Assembly: GCA_007922195.1 (NCBI GenBank)
Contig: ML682067.1
Coordinates: forward strand, 9,274,007 to 9,338,006
Direction: 5' to 3'
DNA: 64,000 nt
Source: Podocnemis expansa
Lineage: Eukaryota > Chordata > Testudines > Podocnemididae
A program made the translations under genes and the position numbers. The first letter of the stretch is position 1. The number at the start of each line of letters is the position of its first letter. The notes below the pieces were generated by a model. It saw nothing but the letters and a program-made list of their open reading frames with translations. It was not told where the DNA came from and ran no database searches. Shown one piece after another: positions 1-12,271 of the stretch.

Positions 1-541
1 GGGGGTCCTAACCGCCCCCTCCCCCCTGCAACTCCTGGGGGTGGGGGAAATGGGGGGGGGGGCATCAGAGCCAGAGGCTGCTCCGCCCAGCCTCACCGCA
101 GTGGGGTGAAGCAGCCAGCCCAGCCTTACCTCCTGCCGTCCATGCCTCACCGGGGGGCGGAGGGGGCTGGCGCTGAGCTCTGGCGTGCAGGGGTGGGGCC
201 CTGGAACGGCTGCTCCCAATGAGTTTGGGCCACTTCGCCCCCCACCCCAGGCCATGGATCAGGCCCATTCGGGGGGGGGGGGGGCGCAGGGACGAGTAGC
301 CCAAACTCTTTGGGAGCAGGTGGCTCCAGCGTCCTGACCCCACATGCTGGAGCTCAGCGCTAGGCCCCTCACCCCCTGGGGAGGCACAGCCAGCTGGGGG
401 TTGTCAGGGCTGGCTGCTCCACCCCTGCCACCAGGAGGCTGGGCAGACAGCAGAGCTTTGGGGGGGGGGGGGGAGCAGCGACCAACATATGTTGCTCAGC
501 TGCGTTGGGCCCTTACGGGGAACATTGGTTGGCAGCCGTAG
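1..541. repeat. Right end of a GC-rich inverted-repeat element
   Basis: A very GC-rich tract with several G runs. It ends with the motif gggaacattggttg at about 520-534. The same motif closes the element at 26084-26567, where it pairs with an inverted copy at the other end. Both copies also share a 'gttgctcagctgc' stretch shortly before the end. I infer the same family, with the left end lying before the window. Open reading frames here are by-products of GC richness, and no gene is seen. Confidence 0.5.
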
Positions 542-655
542 CAACAGCTGGAGTGGGCGTTAGCTGCTAAACCCAAGAACATGTAGTTCTAGAAATTAAT
601 AGTTATTGGCCATCTGAAAAATAATGTATTAACTGCTGGTAACTTCTTAAAACAG

Positions 656-874
656 GGTATTCCTGGTGCTCCTCATGTAAGTAATAACATGAGTGCATCA
701 CTCTTGCCTGCTCCAACAGCAGCCCTGGGAAATGTGGGAACAGTTCAGGGACCAAGTTCTGATAATGCAACATCATCAAGTCACGTCAAAACCTCTAACG
801 CTGCTGTAAAATTGCCAGACAGCAAAGGAAGTGTTACAGTGGAAGCCAGCGCAGATAGCTCGAAGAAAGACCAG
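656..874 (+). CDS. SCAF11: SCAF11, antepenultimate coding exon
   Basis: This exon encodes 73 residues starting GIPGAPHVSNNMSAS and ending SSKKDQ. It is phase 0 at both ends. An acceptor (ttcttaaaacag) precedes it. The donor after CCAG is GCAAGT, so the next intron is a GC-AG intron. With the next two exons it forms the last about 160 residues of a protein I recognise as SCAF11 (SR-related CTD-associated factor 11), a nuclear RS-rich protein linked to pre-mRNA splicing and the RNA polymerase II tail. This exon is the low-complexity Ser/Thr/Ala-rich linker before the folded C-terminal part. SCAF1 and PHRF1 share the downstream domain, but the linker wording fits SCAF11 best from memory. Upstream exons lie outside the window. 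The reading frame stays open past the donor to 919, but that extension (ASSKLRAIYV...) is intronic. The ATG at 689 is an internal methionine, not a start. Confidence 0.85.
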
Positions 875-1354
875 GCAAGTTCAAAGTTGAGAGCAATATA
901 TGTAATTCTGCAGTGTTAAAAGTTGGAGAGCAAATATGTCCATCTCCTTTTGCTGTGTATGGGTTACTTATTGCTGACTCCCTTTAAACCTCGATGGAAA
1001 CTGTAAATACAAGAAACTAGCAAATTAACTTAATTTTTTTAATCTAACAGCATTAATACTCTTAAATTTGCAGTACCGTAAATAGTTGAAAATATTTTGA
1101 AGTGTAATTAACAAGTGGAGCCACGTTCTGTTCCAGATAGCTTGTGTTCTCACTGACACCTGTGGAAGTTGGTTGTATATTCAAATATTAGAGCAGAACT
1201 ATGGTCCTGTTTCTGGCAGTCTTAATATAAGAGAAACTTCCAGGCTGCCAAGCCTTTCCAACTTTGGTTGTTAGATCTACCTTTAAATAATCTTTTCATG
1301 TTTAAAAAAGTGCACGTATACTTACCTAAAAGTAAGGTTTTTCTCTTTTAACAG
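875..1354 (+). other. SCAF11: GC-AG intron of SCAF11
   Basis: The 480-bp intron begins gcaagt directly after the codon CAG and ends ctcttttaacag. The GC donor is otherwise a strong match to the 5' splice-site consensus. No GT donor in the right phase gives the expected protein join (KKDQ then KLLIQEK). No gene or repeat was recognised inside. Confidence 0.8.
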
Positions 1355-1474
1355 AAACTGTTAATTCAAGAAAAAGCAGCACAAGAGGTAAAACTGGCTA
1401 TTAAACCTTTCTACCAGAATAAAGATATTACCAAGGAGGAATATAAAGAAATTGTGCGGAAAGCAGTAGATAAA
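1355..1474 (+). CDS. SCAF11: SCAF11, penultimate coding exon
   Basis: A 40-codon exon, phase 0 at both ends, with a canonical acceptor (ttttaacag) and donor (gtaagt). It encodes the start of the conserved C-terminal helical domain shared by SCAF11, SCAF1 and PHRF1. Key residues run [14 protein letters not shown], then a [13 protein letters not shown] stretch and an IVRKAVDK helix at the exon end. This domain is proposed to contact the phosphorylated C-terminal domain of RNA polymerase II; that role is family knowledge and is not shown here. The following intron (1475-1815) is ordinary GT-AG with a cctgttgtag acceptor. Confidence 0.88.
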
Positions 1475-1815
1475 GTAAGTTATCAGGAATAACTTTTCAG
1501 TGCAGTCTAAAAATATTCATAAATTCATATATAAATCCCCCCTTAATCCCCCCCCCCGTCAATGCCATCCCTCCTAGCAATAGCGGAAAAGGCGATGAAC
1601 TGCAGGTACTCAGCACTTTGCATTCTGTACACTTTTTCATTACATAGACAGCAAGTGCTAGCAGTGGAGAGCACATAGGTTTTGTCTTATATAGTTAATA
1701 AAACAGCCTTCCTAATTTCCTTTGTTTTGCCATCTTGGTGAAAGGAAGCATTATTTGTCTTGAGTTATGGACAAGTGTGACCAACTGACAATGGTGTGTA
1801 TATTTCCTGTTGTAG

Positions 1816-1959
1816 GTTTGTCATAGCAAGAGTGGAGAAGTCAATTCTGCTAAAGTGGCGAATCTAGTGAAAGCATATGTGGACAAATACAAATATTCAC
1901 GGAAGAAAAATCCAGAGGAGGCAGTCTCTGCTGAAAAAGAGAGTAAAATAAAAAACTGA
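1816..1959 (+). CDS. SCAF11: SCAF11, last coding exon with stop
   Basis: 47 codons followed by TGA at 1957-1959. It continues the conserved domain directly: [18 protein letters not shown], then [13 protein letters not shown], the signature C-terminus of the SCAF11/PHRF1-type domain. It ends with a short charged tail ([16 protein letters not shown]) that is variable among species. All three exons are free of stops and frameshifts and join in phase 0, so this looks like the intact functional gene end and not a retrocopy. The reading frame and the CHSKSGE motif make the family certain; choosing SCAF11 over paralogues rests on recall of the tail and linker. Confidence 0.88.
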   Translation, partial: VCHSKSGEVNSAKVANLVKAYVDKYKYSRKKNPEEAVSAEKESKIKN

Positions 1960-2550
1960 AAACATGATCAAGATATATCTGCAAAGTGCAATTTCAACAT
2001 GAACCATTAACTGAAATTTGTACATGACTGATTGGAATCTGGTTTTGATAAAATTATTTTTCAATGTAGTATATGTTTTGTTCTAAATAAATATAGGTCT
2101 AACTGCAACTTCTTTATCCCTTTTCAAAAAGAGATGCTTAAAGGAAAGTGAAAGGTGTAAAGGAGATTGCATTTTTATTAGGGATGTATGATTGTGTGGA
2201 TACTAGCAGATGTACAGCATTTTGACTTGAATAATGAAGTGCGTATAATTAGAAACTTAAGTACATTCATTTTGGAACAGGTATGTACAGTACATGTAAT
2301 CAATCAGGTTAAAGATATTAAAGTAAGATTTTTCTCTTGGATTTTCCCCTAATTATAATAAAGATAATGTATTCCCCTGACAACCAGTTGTAGTGTGAAC
2401 TGGACAAATTCATTGCAGGGGTCATTGTGTGTATATAAAAGAGCACATGGCTGTGTCTGAACAGAAGAACTGTTTAGATAAAAAAAGAAATCAGAAACAG
2501 TAAGATTGTGTCCAATATCATGGGCACTATTGTAACACCAAATAAAGGTT
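1960..2550 (+). promoter_or_regulatory. SCAF11: SCAF11 3' UTR with polyadenylation signals
   Basis: AT-rich sequence directly after the stop. AATAAA hexamers sit at 2086-2091, 2357-2362 and 2541-2546, so alternative 3' ends are plausible. The third is followed by a T/GT-rich run (gttttgttttgtgacttttg) typical of a downstream element and is the best candidate for the main site. A further AATAAA occurs at 4677-4682. Confidence 0.6.
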
Positions 2551-5500
2551 ATGCTGCTTGGTTTTGTTTTGTGACTTTTGTTTTAAGATGTTGGGATGAA
2601 TCTGCTTATTTAATTCTGATGGAAATTAACTAAAGACCTTTAGTCCCAAGAGTATGTTTCAGGTAACCACAATGCATATCTAATCCTTCCCTCATCTGGT
2701 AAAATGACCTAGGAAATCATCATGTTGTAGGGCTGGATGTTCAGGTTCATAAGCACTGGGTTCACTTCAGTGAAAGAGGAAATTCTCTCTGTCATGTCTA
2801 CTAAGATCTTTGTAGATCAGAGGTTACTAGCTGTACCAGTTTTAGGTCATCTAATAAAATACCAGCCATCAGTACAGTTTGCAGGGAACACGGCATAGAC
2901 AACCCAGCTTGTCACAAAACTGCAAAAAGATAAACAAATATGGTCACATTCATCCTTCCCCAAGCACTTCACAGTAGTTAGGAACAGATAGCTCAGCCAT
3001 TCTAAAGACAAACATGGAAGCTGTTAAGTGTGTAATGAAAGTGCCCCCAGTACTGATTAGAACCTATTTTTGAGTGTGTGTGTGTGTGTTTGCCAGGGCC
3101 TTGAGATTTTACTAATTTTTTGTGGGGGAAAAACACCCATTAGGTTCCTATAACTTTCATGAGGAAGTCACTATGGGTATGATAGAAGGGACCTTGCTCT
3201 CTTTATTCTTTTTAAGAAGAGCACTTACAAGTGCAGTATATCCCCCTTTGTACTGCATGGTGGTGACACCCTTGCTTGAGAGTCCCAGACTCTTGTGCTC
3301 CAACTAATGGTCTCATAAATGCAGTTGTGCCATGCTGACTCTCTAGTCCCTGCAGTGTGGTAAATTATGCTTTGTTTTACCTTCTGGGATGTTACCATCC
3401 ACATAATCTTTGACAGGGAAGAGACTTTCAGATGCTTGCCCATTCACTTCCATTGTCACAAAATCCTGACATTAAGGGATATACCTAAATGCTGTCTCAA
3501 AACAGCTGATCATGTGGTTTTAATAACTTTTTGCAGACTTAACATTTGACTTGTTATATTTATTTGTGTGCCTAAATCAAAATATGTAAATGGAAGACTG
3601 ATGGTATAATTGTTCTCTACAGTCAAGCCATGTGTTAGAGCTTTTGAAACTGATTCAGTTTTAGGTGGTGATAGCAATGTGTATGAATGCTCAATCTACT
3701 TTAAGCTAGAATGGGTTAGCACTTTTTGACAAATCTTGTAGCAAATTGCTATGTCTATCCTGGTTAATCACGCCATGCGTACTTACTTTTATTGCATTTT
3801 CCTTCTCTAATGAATTTTTGGAGTTTAATGATTTTTATATCTGTTTACTCTGTATGGTTGAGCCTCACTATAAATCTTTGTGAGTGACAGAGAAATGCCC
3901 TTTTTAAAGGGGGGGAGGGCTTCTACCAGAGCCAAAGTTGCATTCAATATGTTGAGGGCAGGATAGCAAGATTTGTTCATTTTTGGTTATGAAGCTCCTG
4001 TCTGGAAGACAAGTGGCCACTTGCTGTCACCTTCTGATGGGGGCAATGATGATTATAGTGATGCTCTTCTGTATTGCAAATCCTAATGAAGAATACCAGA
4101 TAGATTAGAATGTGGTCATTAACCTTATTTTTACACTGAAGTATTTAAGAATTTATCAGAAAATATGCAGGCCATTTAATCAATGTGTTAAATTAATAAT
4201 GCATTGCCTTAATACATAGACTAGCCTTTATTTTTCCAGAAAATCAGCACAGTCTACTTTAATATGACTGCATGAGAAGGCATCTGCGTCTAACATTGTG
4301 AACATCTTTTCGTTAAGACTAGTATTTAAAGCTGTGTTCCTGTTGATATTTATTGAACCTCTTTGTGTTAACCCCATAGGCGGTGGGATTTCCCAACATG
4401 CCCTGATGCAAATTACAAAGTGGCAGCAGGAGCTCTGGGCCCAGTTGGTGCCGAGAGGGTTGAGAAGACAAATTCATGTTAGTTAAGCAAGCATAAGGGT
4501 TTTCTCTGCATCCCTACAAATGGTTTCACTGTGCATGCTGCTTGAATGTCTCATCCTAACTGTATTTTCAGGAGCACAGTGGCTGGCCAAAGCCTGTTCT
4601 GTGGTGTTTAAGGCTGGGGTGCTGTCTACTGAAATAATAATCTAAAAATAGTTTTATGTAGTGCATAATATTTTCTAATAAATTCTTTTGACTAAGCTGG
4701 AAGTAGTTTGTCTTTGGTCTTAAACTATACTGGCTGAGAAGGGTTAATGTAAATGGCTAAGTTTGCCACCACAGTCTGTCACAGGACAGGTTCTGAAATG
4801 AATTGCTGTTTTGTAGGCATTTAGAAGTAAATGGAAATTATTCTGCTGTATTTGCCTGCTCTGTAATCCCCAACTGTCCAGTCAGGATTGTGGGTTGTGC
4901 TTCATAATGATTGAGCAATTGTGTTTAGCTCTGGGGAAGCATGCAGTAGTGGTAAAGAGTTAAACACACTGTGCCCAGAGTCTATAACCAGGCTTCACAC
5001 CATTCAGGCCGGACTTCCAGGAGTGTGTGTTTAGGTACAGAGGAGGCTCCAGAGCATTAAGCTCTTACAAGGTGTGTTAGTCTTTGTCTGCAGCCAGAGT
5101 TGTGTGCCTGGGAACCCCAAGGTTGAGAGAGTGGTTGAACTCCTTTAAGGAGCTAGAGACTTGATTTCCCCTCAGAGTAGTCTGGGTAGTTGGCCAACAG
5201 GGGCCATCAAATCAGAGTTGTGACACCCATTCTAGCAGGTGACCTATTAAAATTATGAACCTATCTTGACTCATAGGAGTTTTTACATTTCCTTCAGTGG
5301 GGCCAGTTTCACCCAACTTCTTCCTTGGATGTTAAAAATACTTTTTCTGGTATTGGAATGGGTTTTGTGGAGGGAAGTTTAGCAGTAGTTTAATCGGAAG
5401 GTATGGCTTTGCCTTGGTCATTTGACCAGAGCTTTACTATTGAAGTTTTAAGCCCTTCATTGTTCAATGCACAATCTTTAGTCTGTGGCTGGTCCTGAAG

Positions 5501-5690
5501 GGCTGCATAGGGCACAGTTTAAGACCTTCTAATTCAAGCTGAACAGCTGCTTCAAGAGTTGTGGTAAGTTACAGCTTAAAGTTCCAGGCCATCAAACTTG
5601 AACAGCTGAATGCAGTAAATGCCAAGTCGCATTGGAGCTGTAATGTTAAGAAAAGGGGCTCCCATTCCAGATGGTAAACAAACAAACAAC
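2551..5690. other. No gene seen (3' flank of SCAF11)
   Basis: AT-rich, probably noncoding, with a short GT microsatellite at about 3074-3089. No convincing coding frame, RNA gene or full repeat was recognised. Part of it could be extended 3' UTR, given the AATAAA at 4677-4682. Confidence 0.5.
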
Positions 5691-5691
5691 A

Positions 5692-5785
5692 ACAGAAAAG
5701 GTCTTGTGGCACTTAAAGACTAACAGATTTATTTATTGGATGAGCTTTCATGGGAGAACATCCCACTTCATCAGACATGGAGCTG
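5692..5785 (-). repeat. Retroelement 3'-tail fragment, family uncertain
   Basis: Contains 'gtcttgtggcacttaaagac', a long 'taacagatttattta' segment and 'cccacttcatcagacatgga'. This block is recurrent in reptile and bird genomes and I know it as the tail of an old retroelement (possibly Penelope-type). A related piece in the opposite orientation is at 17097-17150, with 'aaatttgttagtcttaaaaagtgcc'. The exact family was not determined. Confidence 0.45.
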
Positions 5786-7344
5786 AAAATAGGAGATTGA
5801 AAGTGAATAACCCTGTGATGTAACTAGTGGAAATACCCACTCTTAGGTAGTGTGCTACTCACTATCTGTGGGGGTCATGTCTCCTTTTATTTGGCACTCC
5901 TGAAGAAGCAAAAAATCAAATTTTGCTGTGATTCAAATGTTTACTGAAAGGCTTTAAAGCAAATGAATTTAATCTCTCTGTTCTATGAATGTTGCGGTTT
6001 TACAGGAGTCCATTCCACAGGTTAAATGTACAGTTCAGTAGCCCATGACCGCACAAAAAAGCCCGTGGTACAGCTGGACAGAGACCATGGCTTTTGATTC
6101 CTAGTTCTGCGCCTCTATTATTATAACCTTTGCTCCTCCCTTGTGCTAGTGAATCACTAAGTATCTGCTCCAGCTGTAGAGCAAGAGAATGAAAATAAGG
6201 ATCTTATTTACACAAAGTTGCAATAGCTTTAAATGGGTTTAAACAGAGTAAACCCCTTGAGATAAGCAGGAACTTGTAAAATAAAATAGTCTACTGAAGG
6301 GATATTAACTGGTTTAAAAGACATGTCTGTGTGGACACCTATTTCAGTAACCTATTTACTATCAAATTGCATTATGGCTGAGTTTACAAAAAATTACATT
6401 GTCATAACTACATTGCTTAGGTGTGTGGAAAAACCTGCACTCCTGTATTTAAGCTAACTTAAACAAAACAATTCTTCCATTGAGCTAGCTATCATCTCTT
6501 GAGGAGGTGGATTATTGATGCTGATGAGTAAAAAGGATATGTCGGGTATCTGGGCACAGGGCAGGTTTCTGCGTTCTGCTTCCCCAACACTGATCTCATT
6601 GACTGATCTGCTTTAGCTGTGAGATTCCCTCTGGACTGGACTGGACAGGACACCTTTTTCTGCAGTGCTGGGGTGTTTACACACAAATACACCAGAGAGG
6701 CAGAATGGATCATTTTCACTTTCAGGAAATCAAGGCTGGGGTCAGCAGCAGTGGCTCTTTCTAAAGCAATTAAGAAGGAAAACCGCATGTTTAGGGAAGT
6801 GACATTTTCTTCTAGCTGTGAACCAAGGTTTACACTAAGGATCTGTTGGGGCGGGGATCAGTGCACTGGAGTCTGCTGTATTTGAGGCGCCCTTCGAGTC
6901 TCTGCTTGTGAGCAGGGTTTGCAGCCCTGAAACAATCCACCTGCATGGTTGGCTTTAGTTTCCTTCCACACACACAACAGGGTAGGGCTGCTGGAGCTAC
7001 TAAGGAGACAACTTCCAGTCAGCCAGGGGCATTGGCCATGAGAGGGGATGGACCATCAGCTGGCTGATGCCTCTTAACAGCCTGGGGGTTCCTGTCCCCA
7101 CAAAGAACCCTGGGAAGTGGTCTGGGGGAGGCTAAGAAGACCAGAGCAGTTTAGCTGGTCTTTTAATATGCTAATTATAAGAGTTGCTTTGTGCTTGATT
7201 TTTTTTTTTTTTAAACTGCATCTACTAGTTCCTGAGAGGTAGAGGGGGGTGAGCTGTGCTGTAGTTTGTCCTATCAAAATACAGCCCCCCCCATCCACAC
7301 CTGTGGGTGGCTGAACCCCTGGATGTCTGCTGTCAGTTGCTATT
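5786..7344. other. No gene seen
   Basis: No coding exon or recognisable element. Short open frames near 6490-6885 overlap on both strands and show no domain. A T run (about 7200-7213) is present. Confidence 0.4.
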
Positions 7345-7833
7345 TCTTTTAGATTAGATTGTGTGAAAGCAGAATTAAATTGTGACTATGGATTCTTTTC
7401 CCATGACAACAGGTGATTTGACTTCACCTTCCTCTGTGCTGTGTCCTGGTGTTTGAGTCTTAACAACTGGTGTGCCCTGTCCCTGCGCTGGCAGTTGCCC
7501 TGTGGTACCTGAGCCAGAGCTGGAGGAGTCTGGGCAATGCAGGGAGGGTGTAAAGTGCTGCGCTGGCACATCCCTGGGCTATATCAGGCTCCTTGGATTC
7601 CCTGTTGCCACAGGCAGGGTGGAGGGTGGTTTGGTCACTCACTTCCTGTAGTAAAGGAGTAGCTGGGGGAGCAGGGCATTTCTGCTGTGGTGCACTGTGG
7701 GCCAGCTACCCACAATGCACCACTCTGAGGACAACTTAGCAGCTGCCAGTGTAGACTTGGGTGGTCTCCTGGCATTTTGCATGTAGACACTCTAAACCAA
7801 CTTAATAAAGGCCTGTAGTATAGACATAGCCCA
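7345..7833 (-). repeat. Dispersed DNA-transposon-like repeat, copy A
   Basis: Read on the minus strand it begins ggctatgtctatactac and runs through 'gtgcattgtgggtagctggc', 'aggaagtgagtgacca' and 'aaatcacctgttgtcatggg' to 'ctaatctaaaagaaatagca'. The same blocks occur in the same order at 16083-16930 (+), so this is a dispersed family. The terminal 'tatgtctacac' word is shared with the Harbinger end at 26723, suggesting a Harbinger-like DNA transposon. Both copies carry a similar short open frame beginning SDxxxLH and containing PALPxLLxLW, probably a coding remnant. Confidence 0.6.
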
Positions 7834-8797
7834 GAACCAGTTCCCCATACTGAGCATGGCTACACAGTCAAGAATAAACTGGTCCAAAGTGTGATCTTAA
7901 CACCAAGTGACACCCTTAGAGGGTTATGAGATGGCCTACTGTGGAAGTTGCTTTAGTGCTGGTAAAATGGCCTCTAGTCCAGGACTACACCCTGTATTAC
8001 AATTTAGCACTACTCAAAGAGTTTTTTGCCTCTTAGACTTGGGGTTATTGGCACAAATGGCTGGAGAGCTATGTAAAGGATTTGTGCCAGCAGGGGGGGA
8101 AAAAAGCTTAGGTGTAACTTTGTCCAGTTTCTCCCAAAAAAACCCAGTATTCTTTTGAAGACTGACTCTTTCATGGTTCCCACTTTGACTATTATAAAGC
8201 CAAATTTTCAGGCAGCCTCAGCTCTTATTTTAGTCTTGCTCATTTTTGTGTATGCATAGTTATTAGTTATGTACATCTAGCAGTGCAGTATAGATGCTGC
8301 AGTACTGTCTTTGACTGTGCAAAAGTCTTACTGTAAAAGCAACTGTTCATGCACATGTACACAGACAAAATCAATAAAAACCATGTGTTGCTCCCCCCCA
8401 CCATTATACAACAGGAGGGTCTGACTCCAAGCAACCAGGAGCCAAGACCCACCAAGATGATTTGAATAAACTATTTCAAGATTCAGGGAAACCAAAGCAC
8501 CAACAAATCAGTACAGGAGGGTGGGCAGGAGCCAAACCAGACCTACTCAAGCTATTTCCTCTGCTGCCAACACTTTGCTTAAGCTATCCTGGAGTGCCAG
8601 GCAGCTTTTAGCTGGTCACTACCTGCTCTTCCAGCTTACAGCCTCGTGGTTAGAAGTAGGACATTCAGAAAACAATTGGCCAAAAAAATCACCACCGTGC
8701 CCAATGCTCCAGTTGTGTGGCCAGAAGTGGCTCAGGGCCATAACTTAGTCAAAGTCATGGCATGGCCCTTCTGCCAAAATTCTTACCTACCCAGCAC
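7834..8797. other. No gene seen
   Basis: Only short unsupported open frames. The sequence at 8370-8460 is C-rich in part, and nothing was recognised. Confidence 0.4.
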
Positions 8798-9010
8798 TGG
8801 CTGAAAAGGATGTTCTTTTTCGGGCAGTGCTCCCGACTGCTCCTCTTGAGGTGTTTGTGCCCGCCGCAGTACTGGTATCAGAGATTTTTGATCAGCAGTG
8901 GTTCAGGCAGCCAGGGAATGACAGGCATTCAGCGTTTCCTGCTCTGGTGACATCAGCCAGTCACTCTCCCGCAGCCATTGTCCACCAGTTCCTTTCTACC
9001 GCTGACGACT
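8798..9010 (+). repeat. Left inverted terminal repeat of DIRS copy 1
   Basis: From about 8820 to 9000 this is the reverse complement, with mismatches, of 14340-14500. Shared landmarks are gatcagcagtgg, ctggtgacatcagccagtca and ccaccagttccttt. Its outer end (ttcgggcagtgctcccgact) is complementary to the first half of the internal complementary region at 14169-14210. Confidence 0.88.
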
Positions 9011-9120
9011 CCGGACGGAGTCTGCGGTGGCTCCCACACAGGACCTTCTTAAAAAAGAGAGGAAAAAGGAGAAGAGGATTTAGAAACAGAAATAATATCA
9101 GGAAACAGCCCACAAGCGCG

Positions 9121-11169
9121 ATGCCGAACTCAGCTAAAAACAGTTTCAAGGGCTGCGTTGAATGTAATGAGGCAGTTCCTGCCTCAGATGGCCACAGCTC
9201 CTGCATCAAATGTCTCAGAGAGGGACATCCCTCTCACAAATGTCAACATTGCAGGAGTCTAACTTCAAGTACAAGGAAGGACCGGGAGCAAAAGCTTAAG
9301 CTTTTATTGCTTGAAGGCTTCCTCCATCCCGCCTCTGACCCGGTGCCTCTCCTCATAACTCTGAGGGAGCGCACAAGCGCAAGTCGAATGCTTCCTCACC
9401 GGTGCCCAAGAAACAGTCAAGGGACACCGAGTCACAGCCACAGCGCTCACAGCGGACTCCCACGGATGTGGGTAATGAATCCGCAGGAGCCTCTCAGGAA
9501 ACCGGCAAAGACTGCGCACCCCGGCACCGATTCTTGCGCTGCACAGTCAAACGGCGCCAGCAGTTCGGCCTGCACCGAGTCCCGCACCGGTGCTTGCCGC
9601 ACCGTTTATGCCTGCACCGGCCGGCCCCCCAGTCATACCAGCTTTGACCATGGTACTGCCGACAGCACCACAGCTGGTACCTAGCGCGGTGCTGACTGTC
9701 CCGCACTCGCCAGAGACATTCTGTCGAGCAATACCACAGCCCTTATCGCCACAGGGCACGACATCAGGGGCAGCAGTCTCTTCCTTTAACAAATGTAAGA
9801 AAAAATCTAAGTACACAGTGGATGTTGAGGACTTAACCATTCATCCTGCTCCCATGTCCAGACTGACTCTTCGGGTACCACTACCCCTTCTACATCCCCA
9901 TAAAGGGGCACCCTCTCTTCTGGCACTTCCAGCCCTGCGCCAATTGAGGGACCAAAACAGCAAGCTGACCAGGCTGCAGCCTCCAATTTAACATGGCCCT
10001 GGGCATACTCCCCCCCCCGGCTATTCTACCCGCAACAGGGGTTAAATTATATACCCTGGCAGCCTTACAGTGCAGCACCATCACCTAAGGGTGTGCCAGC
10101 TGGTTTGCCAGTAGTTCAGGCTCTTCTACCGTTACCAGTCACAGTTCCATCCACCACGGTGACAGGTGTTACTGATTCTACCAAAGAGCGCTCTATGCAG
10201 GGGAAGAACAATGACACTAAACAGTTCCGAGAACTGTTCAAGTGGGCAGCTGAATCCATGGAGATCTTGTTGCAGGAGAATCAGACAACACAGCACAAGC
10301 TATACAAAATTCTCCAAACACCTGGCTCCAGCAAGTTAGCCCTCCCCATGGATGAGGGAATTATGGAACCTGCCAACGAGATATGGCAGACACCGGCATC
10401 ATCACCTCCGTCCAGCAAGAGAGCAGACAAGAAATACTTTATTGCCCCCAAGGGGAATGAATTCTTGTTTACCCATCCCCAACCCAACTCTCTAGTGGTT
10501 GAGGCAGTGAACCAACGAAGCAGATAGGCATACCCGAGACCCAATCTCAACAACAGAGAAGACAGGAAGCTAGATGTTCTTGGAAAAAAGGTGTATACAT
10601 CAGCTGCCCTCCAGCTGAGGATTGCGAACTACACAGCAATACTAGCCAATTACAACCATGAAATTTTTACCAGATTGAATGAGTCTCTTTAGCTTGTGCA
10701 ATAACATTAACAAGAACAAGCAAATAGTCTAATTACAGAAGGGTTTTTGATCACTAGAACAGCTCTTCAGGCCTCCCTGGACACCACCGATGTCACTGCT
10801 AGGACCTTTGGTACGGCGATTGTCATAAGGCGCTCTTCATGGTTGCAGACAGTGGACCTTCCCAGACAGATGCAGCAGACCATCGAAGACCTTCCGTTCG
10901 ATAAAGAGAATCTGTTTGGGAAGAGCACAAATAACGTAATGCATGGCCTCAAGGACTCAAGAGCTTTCTTGAGAACCTTGGGTATTTTCACCTTGTTCTC
11001 AAGGAGAAGATCCTACAAGAACCAGTTCATTAACCAGAGGTTCTCACAAGGCCAATCAAACAGGAGAACGGATACTTACCGAAATAGACCACGCCAATCA
11101 CAAAGGGGCAGACAAACGAACCAGCCATACCAAGCCTCACAGCCATCTAACACTAAACATCAGTTTTGA
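9121..11169 (+). pseudogene. DIRS copy 1 gag-like protein, broken
   Basis: Starts at ATG 9121 (MPNSAKNSFKGCVEC). The N-terminus carries a Cys/His cluster (CVEC, then CIKCLREGHPSHKCQHC) typical of DIRS gag proteins and likely nucleic-acid binding. The middle is Pro/Ser/Ala-rich. Downstream pieces in other frames (10093-10527, 10747-11169) continue the family pattern: KYFIAPKGNEFLF, PNSLVVEAVN, ALQASLDTTD, SSWLQ, then an Arg/Gln-rich tail. These pieces sit in different frames or are separated by stops, so at least three disruptions lie between 9340 and 10750. The complete protein would have formed the particle shell. Confidence 0.8.
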
Positions 11170-11268
11170 TGGCCAAGTTGAGGGAGTAACCAGCCATTCA
11201 CTTTTCCAACAGGTACGGCTACCACACAGCCTTATTTTCAAGGACAGACTACAGCCATTTCTCCACAA

Positions 11269-12271
11269 TTGGAAATACATAACATCAGACAGATGGGTCA
11301 TCGAGATTATCCGAGATGGTTATTTTGCAACCTTTATTTCACAACCCTTTATTTCACAACCACGTACCCAACCCCCCCCACCCATCCCTTTTCAGACCCC
11401 AACCATGTACAACATCTACAAGAGGAGATTCAACATCTTCACATAGGCGTCATCGAAGAGGTTCCAGACTGTCAAAAGGGAAGCGGATTCTACTCCCCAT
11501 ACTTCTTAACCCAGAAAAAAACCAGGGGCTGGAGACTGATCCTCGACCTCAGACAACTCAGCAGACATGTCCAAGTCAAGAAATTCAAGATGCTCACCCT
11601 AAACAAAATATTTCCTACCCTCCAACAACACGATTGGCTGGCCTCCCTTGACGTAAAGGATGCATATTTTCATGTATCCATCCGCCCCCCTCAGAAAATT
11701 TCTATGATTCCAATTCCTTCACCATCATTACCAATATACAGTGCTTCCCTGTGATCTAGGTATGGCACCAAGGGCTTTTTCCAAACTAATGGCGCCTGTA
11801 ATAGCCTTCCTGCGCAGACGATGCATAGAGATATTTCCATATCTCAACGATTTTCTAATCAAGGCTTCCATGTATCAGGATGTGACCCAGGCAGTGCAAA
11901 CAACGACCAAGCTCTTTCTCACACTCAGTCTGAACATAAACTACGACAAATTCTCCCTGATCCCATCACAAGAAATTCATTTCGTTGGAGCAAGGATCCA
12001 CTCACCTACGACAAGAGCCTTCCTACCACTCGACACGTTCCACAACTTACAACAGATGGCAATCATCATACGAACCTCCACAATCATTTCGGCTCACACA
12101 GTGATGCGAATGCTGGGCCACATCTCGGCAACAACCTACCTAGTAAACAACGCCAGACTCTGCATAAGACCACTTCAGCTATGGTTTCTATCACGTTTCA
12201 AGCATCACACCCACTCCTCCAGGACACTACTGGTTGTCCCAAGAGAGATCAGGGACTCCCTAGCCTGGTGA
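11269..12271 (+). pseudogene. DIRS copy 1 reverse transcriptase, broken
   Basis: RNA-dependent DNA polymerase of the element. Visible motifs in order: GFYSPYFLTQKK, GWRLILDLRQLSRHV, LASLDVKDAYFHVSI (the first catalytic Asp region), LGMAPRAFSKLMAP and FPYLNDFLIKA. The last is the YxDD box, but the first Asp is Asn (codon AAC at 11846-11848). A frameshift near 11740 separates the first two thirds from the rest, and an in-frame TGA at 12269-12271 lies before RNase H. It continues in the same frame into RNase H at 12272. Confidence 0.88.

Noticed and set aside
689..919. Stand-alone 76-residue gene starting at ATG 689
   Set aside because: It is an internal exon of SCAF11; the part after 874 is intron.
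3074..3089. GT microsatellite as a regulatory element
   Set aside because: Short simple repeat with no supporting context.
9246..9684. DIRS copy 1 first open frame as an intact gag
   Set aside because: The frame after about 9340 no longer reads like gag; neighbouring frames carry the Pro-rich and later parts, showing frameshifts.
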